64,000 bases of DNA from Salinivirgaceae bacterium (GTDB lineage: Bacteria > Bacteroidota > Bacteroidia > Bacteroidales > SZUA-534), in the NCBI GenBank assembly GCA_017527435.1, contig JAFXQB010000025.1, positions 62,001-126,000 of the forward strand, read 5' to 3'. Each line of letters opens with the position of its first letter. Positions within the stretch are counted from its first letter, which is position 1. Made by a program: the position numbers and the translations under genes. This document shows positions 61,364 through 64,000 of the stretch, one piece after another. Below the pieces are notes generated by a model that saw nothing but the letters and a program-made list of their open reading frames with translations, searched no databases and was not told the DNA's origin.

Positions 61364-62533
61364 ATGAAACCACTAATGACCATTCTTCTTGCGCTCGCGC
61401 TGACGGCAACAGCCGCCCAAACGCGTTTTGAGCCGCTCACAATCGAGGCGGCCGCACTTGTGGCCCGCGGCGACTCGTGTACGCGGATGAACGACACCTA
61501 CAACTCGCTGCTCTGCTACGAGCAGGCGCGGCGGCTGGTGTTCAACGACACGGTGCTGTACAAACTGGCGCAGACAAATTTCCGCCGAGGGCAGTTCAAC
61601 CAATGCCTTGCCCTGACCGACACCTTGCTGGCCGAAACGCTCACCTATCAGCCGCTGAAACTTCGCTACAACTGCCTTCAGAAGATGGGCGCCGACGATT
61701 CGCTGCGCGTTGAGTGCGCTCGGCAGATTTTGGCCGTCAACCCGCTCGACGCCGCGGTTGTCACCGATATTGCCACATTTTTCAACGGCAATCAGCAGGC
61801 CGATAGCGCAATGGCCTACTGCAACCTTTATCGCCGCATTGACTCAACAAACCAATTGGTAAACAAGCAGTTGGGGCGGGCGCTTTTTATCAAGAAAGAC
61901 TACTATCCCGCTCTCGACCTTTTCCTTGACGCCTACCGCAACGGCGACCAAACCCCCGCCTTGCTCTTCTACATTGGCCGCACCTACGAGTGCTGCAGCA
62001 TTCCCGAGCGCGCCCACGAGTTTATGCAGATGGCCGCCGAGGGGTCGTATTTTACGAGTTTGCCCGTTGTGAAGGCTCTGGCTCGGGTGTCGGCAAGCAG
62101 CGTGAAGTACCGCGACGAGGTACTCGATTATACCCAAATAGCCTTCGATCTTTGTCAAGCCGATTCAGCGTCGATGGCGGAGATTTACCGTTACCGTGCG
62201 AAATTCTACGGCAGTTACCACCACGATTATCGGAAAGATTCAGCCAAATGGGCGATTTGCCAAAAGAGCAGCATTAAAATGCTGAAAAAGTGCCTTGAAT
62301 ACGAGCCGTCGATAGAAGTGCAACACGATATTGCCACAACCTACAACAGCCTTCACGACCTTGAGCAGGAGAAACTCTGGCTGCAGAAAATTACCGAATG
62401 GCCGCGCAACAAAAACACTAGTGAGTATATCCGCTACGCCAATTGGCGCCTGAAGCGGATTGAGGAGGAGCAATTTTTCAAGGATGGAAAGAAGCCCGAC
62501 GGCGGCATTGAATTTGTTGAGATTGAGGATTAA
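61364..62533 (+). CDS. Exported TPR-like repeat protein
   Basis: This 389-residue protein has a signal peptide (MKPLMTILLALALTATAAQ) and then helical pairs with tetratricopeptide-like spacing throughout (for example DTVLYKLAQTNFRRGQFNQC, LVNKQLGRALFIKKDYYPAL, TPALLFYIGRTYECCSIPER). The acidic C-terminus reads EFVEIED. TPR proteins are scaffolds; in the periplasm they assist envelope assembly. There is no enzymatic motif. It lies behind a terminator from the BlaI-M56 operon, so it is probably transcribed separately. Confidence 0.8.
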   Translation: MKPLMTILLALALTATAAQTRFEPLTIEAAALVARGDSCTRMNDTYNSLLCYEQARRLVFNDTVLYKLAQTNFRRGQFNQCLALTDTLLAETLTYQPLKLRYNCLQKMGADDSLRVECARQILAVNPLDAAVVTDIATFFNGNQQADSAMAYCNLYRRIDSTNQLVNKQLGRALFIKKDYYPALDLFLDAYRNGDQTPALLFYIGRTYECCSIPERAHEFMQMAAEGSYFTSLPVVKALARVSASSVKYRDEVLDYTQIAFDLCQADSASMAEIYRYRAKFYGSYHHDYRKDSAKWAICQKSSIKMLKKCLEYEPSIEVQHDIATTYNSLHDLEQEKLWLQKITEWPRNKNTSEYIRYANWRLKRIEEEQFFKDGKKPDGGIEFVEIED

Positions 62534-62596
62534 ATTTCCGACGACGAAAGAAGCGGCGGGACTTCAATATCTTCCGATATTCAATCCGTAATTTGT

Positions 62597-62604
62597 TATA
62601 TTTG
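62597..62604 (+). promoter_or_regulatory. Bacteroidota -7 element for the sirtuin gene
   Basis: TATATTTG matches the consensus exactly, 18 bp before the start codon. No TTG at the ideal spacing. Confidence 0.5.
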
Positions 62605-62621
62605 CTGAAAACATTAATGTT

Positions 62622-63323
62622 ATGGCAAAACCGAAATTGGTGGCACTCACGGGTGCCGGAATCAGTGTTGAGAGCGGATTGAGCACTTTCCGCGATGCAG
62701 GCGGATTATGGGACAACTATCCGGTTGAGGATGTGGCAACGCCCGAAGGCCTGGCCCGCAATCCTGAACTGGTGCTGAATTTCTACAACGGCCTGCGTGC
62801 CAAGTTGCAAACCATCAAACCTAACGACGGCCACATGGCGCTTGTCCGCCTTGAGCAGTATTTCGATGTTCACGTGGTGACACAGAATGTCGATAATCTG
62901 CACGAACAGGCTGGCAGCAAGCAGGTTGTGCATCTGCACGGCGAACTGACCAAAGTGCGAAGCATCGCCAACGAGAATCTTATCTACGACATCGGTTACA
63001 AGCCGATCAAACTTGGCGACAAGGCTGAGGACGGGGCTCAATTGCGTCCGCACATTGTCTTTTTTGGCGAGGGTGTGCCCGAGATGGAGCGCGCCATTCC
63101 GCTTGCCGAGGAGGCCGATGTGTTTGTGGTCATCGGCACATCGCTTAATGTTTATCCGGCGGCCGGGCTGCTGCGTTACACCCGCCGTGAGATTCCAAAA
63201 TTCATCATCGACCCGAAAATGGTGCCATACCCGAACGACGGTAACTACACCTTTATTCAGAAATCGGCAGGTGAGGGCGGTCGCATTCTTGAGCAGAAAC
63301 TGAAAGAGTTATATCATTTATGA
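62622..63323 (+). CDS. Sir2-family NAD-dependent protein deacylase lacking zinc cysteines
   Basis: This 233-residue sirtuin removes acyl groups from lysine using NAD. It has the motifs TGAGISVESGLSTFRD, TQNVDNLHEQAG and the catalytic HLHGEL His, then RPHIVFFGE and GTSLNVYPAAGL. The small domain lacks the two CxxC zinc pairs found in CobB and eukaryotic sirtuins; between HGEL and RPHIVFFGE there is no Cys at all (YDIGYKPIKLGDKAED). Zinc-free sirtuins of this kind are common in Bacteroidota. It overlaps the next gene by 4 bp (ATGA). Confidence 0.92.
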   Translation: MAKPKLVALTGAGISVESGLSTFRDAGGLWDNYPVEDVATPEGLARNPELVLNFYNGLRAKLQTIKPNDGHMALVRLEQYFDVHVVTQNVDNLHEQAGSKQVVHLHGELTKVRSIANENLIYDIGYKPIKLGDKAEDGAQLRPHIVFFGEGVPEMERAIPLAEEADVFVVIGTSLNVYPAAGLLRYTRREIPKFIIDPKMVPYPNDGNYTFIQKSAGEGGRILEQKLKELYHL

Positions 63324-63916
63324 TGCGCAAACTGTTGGTATTGCTGATTGCCGCAGCACCGTTTTATGCGTGGACGCAGGAGTTTGGCGGCAGCATCGAT
63401 GCAGGGTTTGTGGTGTCGCAACTCGACGGCGACCGCCGCAGCGGATACAAGAAAGCCGGTTTCGCCTTGGGCGGCAGTGTCAGCCGTTTTTTGGTGAAAG
63501 ACTTTGTTGGCGCGCGTTTGGGGTTGCGATATGTGCGGAAAGGCAGCCACGAAGAAGAGTCGGAGCACACGCGCTTCTACAAGGCCGAACTGCACTATGC
63601 CGAATTGCCGCTGACAGCTTTCTATCGTTGGAACAAATTAGATTTCGAAGCCGGCATTTCGACGGGTTATCTTATTAAGGCGAAGGAAGACACCGATGGC
63701 TACGGTCTGCGCGAGCCCAATCCCGATTTCCGTCGTTTCGATGTGAGTGCCATTGCCAAATTGCGCTACAACCTGCTAGGTTCGCTTTGGGCCAACGCAA
63801 GCCTGAACTATTCAATACTTGCCGTCAGAAAGCACCACACGGCGCAGGACGGACACATTGTTTCAGGCCAACACAACAATCTGATAATCATCGGACTGAA
63901 CTACGATTTAAAGTAG
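63320..63916 (+). CDS. Outer-membrane beta-barrel protein, PorT-like
   Basis: This 198-residue protein has a signal peptide (MMRKLLVLLIAAAPFYAWTQ) and alternating amphipathic strands (GGSIDAGFVVSQL, ARLGLRYVRKGS, YAELPLTAFYRW, FEAGISTGYLIKAK, ISAKLRYN-like, LIIIGLNYDLK at the end). About eight strands fits the PorT/outer-membrane protein beta-barrel family. The glycine- and tyrosine-rich strands and final aromatic-rich strand suit BAM insertion. It overlaps the sirtuin stop and so is co-translated with a cytoplasmic enzyme. The functional link is unclear. Confidence 0.8.
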   Translation: MMRKLLVLLIAAAPFYAWTQEFGGSIDAGFVVSQLDGDRRSGYKKAGFALGGSVSRFLVKDFVGARLGLRYVRKGSHEEESEHTRFYKAELHYAELPLTAFYRWNKLDFEAGISTGYLIKAKEDTDGYGLREPNPDFRRFDVSAIAKLRYNLLGSLWANASLNYSILAVRKHHTAQDGHIVSGQHNNLIIIGLNYDLK

Positions 63917-63934
63917 AGATATTTAATGCGTCAC

Positions 63935-63970
63935 AAAAAAAGCCGGCATCCAAACGGATGTCGGCTTTTG
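63935..63970. terminator. Rho-independent terminator, probably bidirectional
   Basis: Arms AGCCGGCATCC and GGATGTCGGCT (one G-T pair) with an AAAC loop, preceded by AAAAAA and followed by TTTTG. It terminates the sirtuin-barrel unit. A-tracts upstream mean it could also serve a gene on the minus strand, where a stop-like GCATTCTAA lies at 63992-64000. Confidence 0.82.
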
Positions 63971-64000
63971 TATTATATCGCGGCAAGCTGATTAGAATGC

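Noticed and set aside
63992..64000. 3' end of a minus-strand gene at the right edge (reads AF, stop)
   Set aside because: Only three codons are in the window. The convergent terminator is compatible with it, but this is not enough to call a gene.

Overview
The window reads as a chromosomal segment of a Bacteroidales bacterium (phylum Bacteroidota). The evidence is a secreted PKD-repeat protein with a type IX secretion C-terminus, many TonB C-terminal-domain proteins carrying the PEFPGG motif, DUF4199, a BlaI/M56-TonB pair, and promoters of the Bacteroidota type (TTG, 19-21 bases, then TAnnTTTG). Most genes are GC-rich at the third position. Several genes in the restriction island, and the lipoprotein at 9861, are visibly AT-richer. 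No rRNA, tRNA or CRISPR array was found.

Layout. 1-2993 (minus): a Y1 (HUH) transposase-like gene running off the left edge, a SAM methyltransferase and an orphan Wzt-type ATPase. 3018-3294: a palindrome and four 32-bp tandem repeats. 3491-6724: a large secreted T9SS protein. 6748-10412: CDF metal transporter, DUF4199 protein, GT2 glycosyltransferase, two small envelope proteins. 10476-16132: gluQ, then rimP-nusA-infB with a promoter, a leader hairpin and a terminator. 16296-21364 (minus): four TonB-domain proteins and an LTA-synthase-like enzyme. 21566-30710 (minus): mpl, grpE-dnaJ, a DUF4143 ATPase, an M3 peptidase, a K+/H+ antiporter and a small exported protein. 30842-47426 (minus): the complete division and cell-wall cluster mraZ-rsmH-ftsL-ftsI-murE-mraY-murD-ftsW-murG-murC-ftsQ-ftsA-ftsZ, followed by lpxD. 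47725-59152 (plus): a type I restriction-modification island. 59469-63916: BlaI/M56-TonB, a TPR protein, a sirtuin and a beta-barrel protein.

The most unusual region is 47725-59152. The hsdM, hsdS and hsdR genes are separated by seven accessory genes: two DUF1016 PDDEXK nucleases, a membrane-anchored unknown, a 302-residue unknown with an RX4H (HEPN-like) motif, and an XRE / ImmA-IrrE peptidase / PIN module. Two junctions keep copies of the beginnings of hsdS and hsdR, which suggests stepwise insertion of genes at hsd start sites. Both DUF1016 genes carry in-frame palindromic repeats, six copies in all and all in the same codon phase. In-frame palindromes also occur inside the transposase gene and across a signal-peptide junction at 9340, so short palindromes spreading through coding sequence is a recurring theme here.

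The intergenic spaces are rich in short repeats: 8-bp units next to ftsW, 23-bp tandem copies between grpE and dnaJ, 33-bp units next to the DUF4143 ATPase promoter, and GAGACG- and CCCGATAG-type palindromes. All functional statements are read from sequence without database searches.
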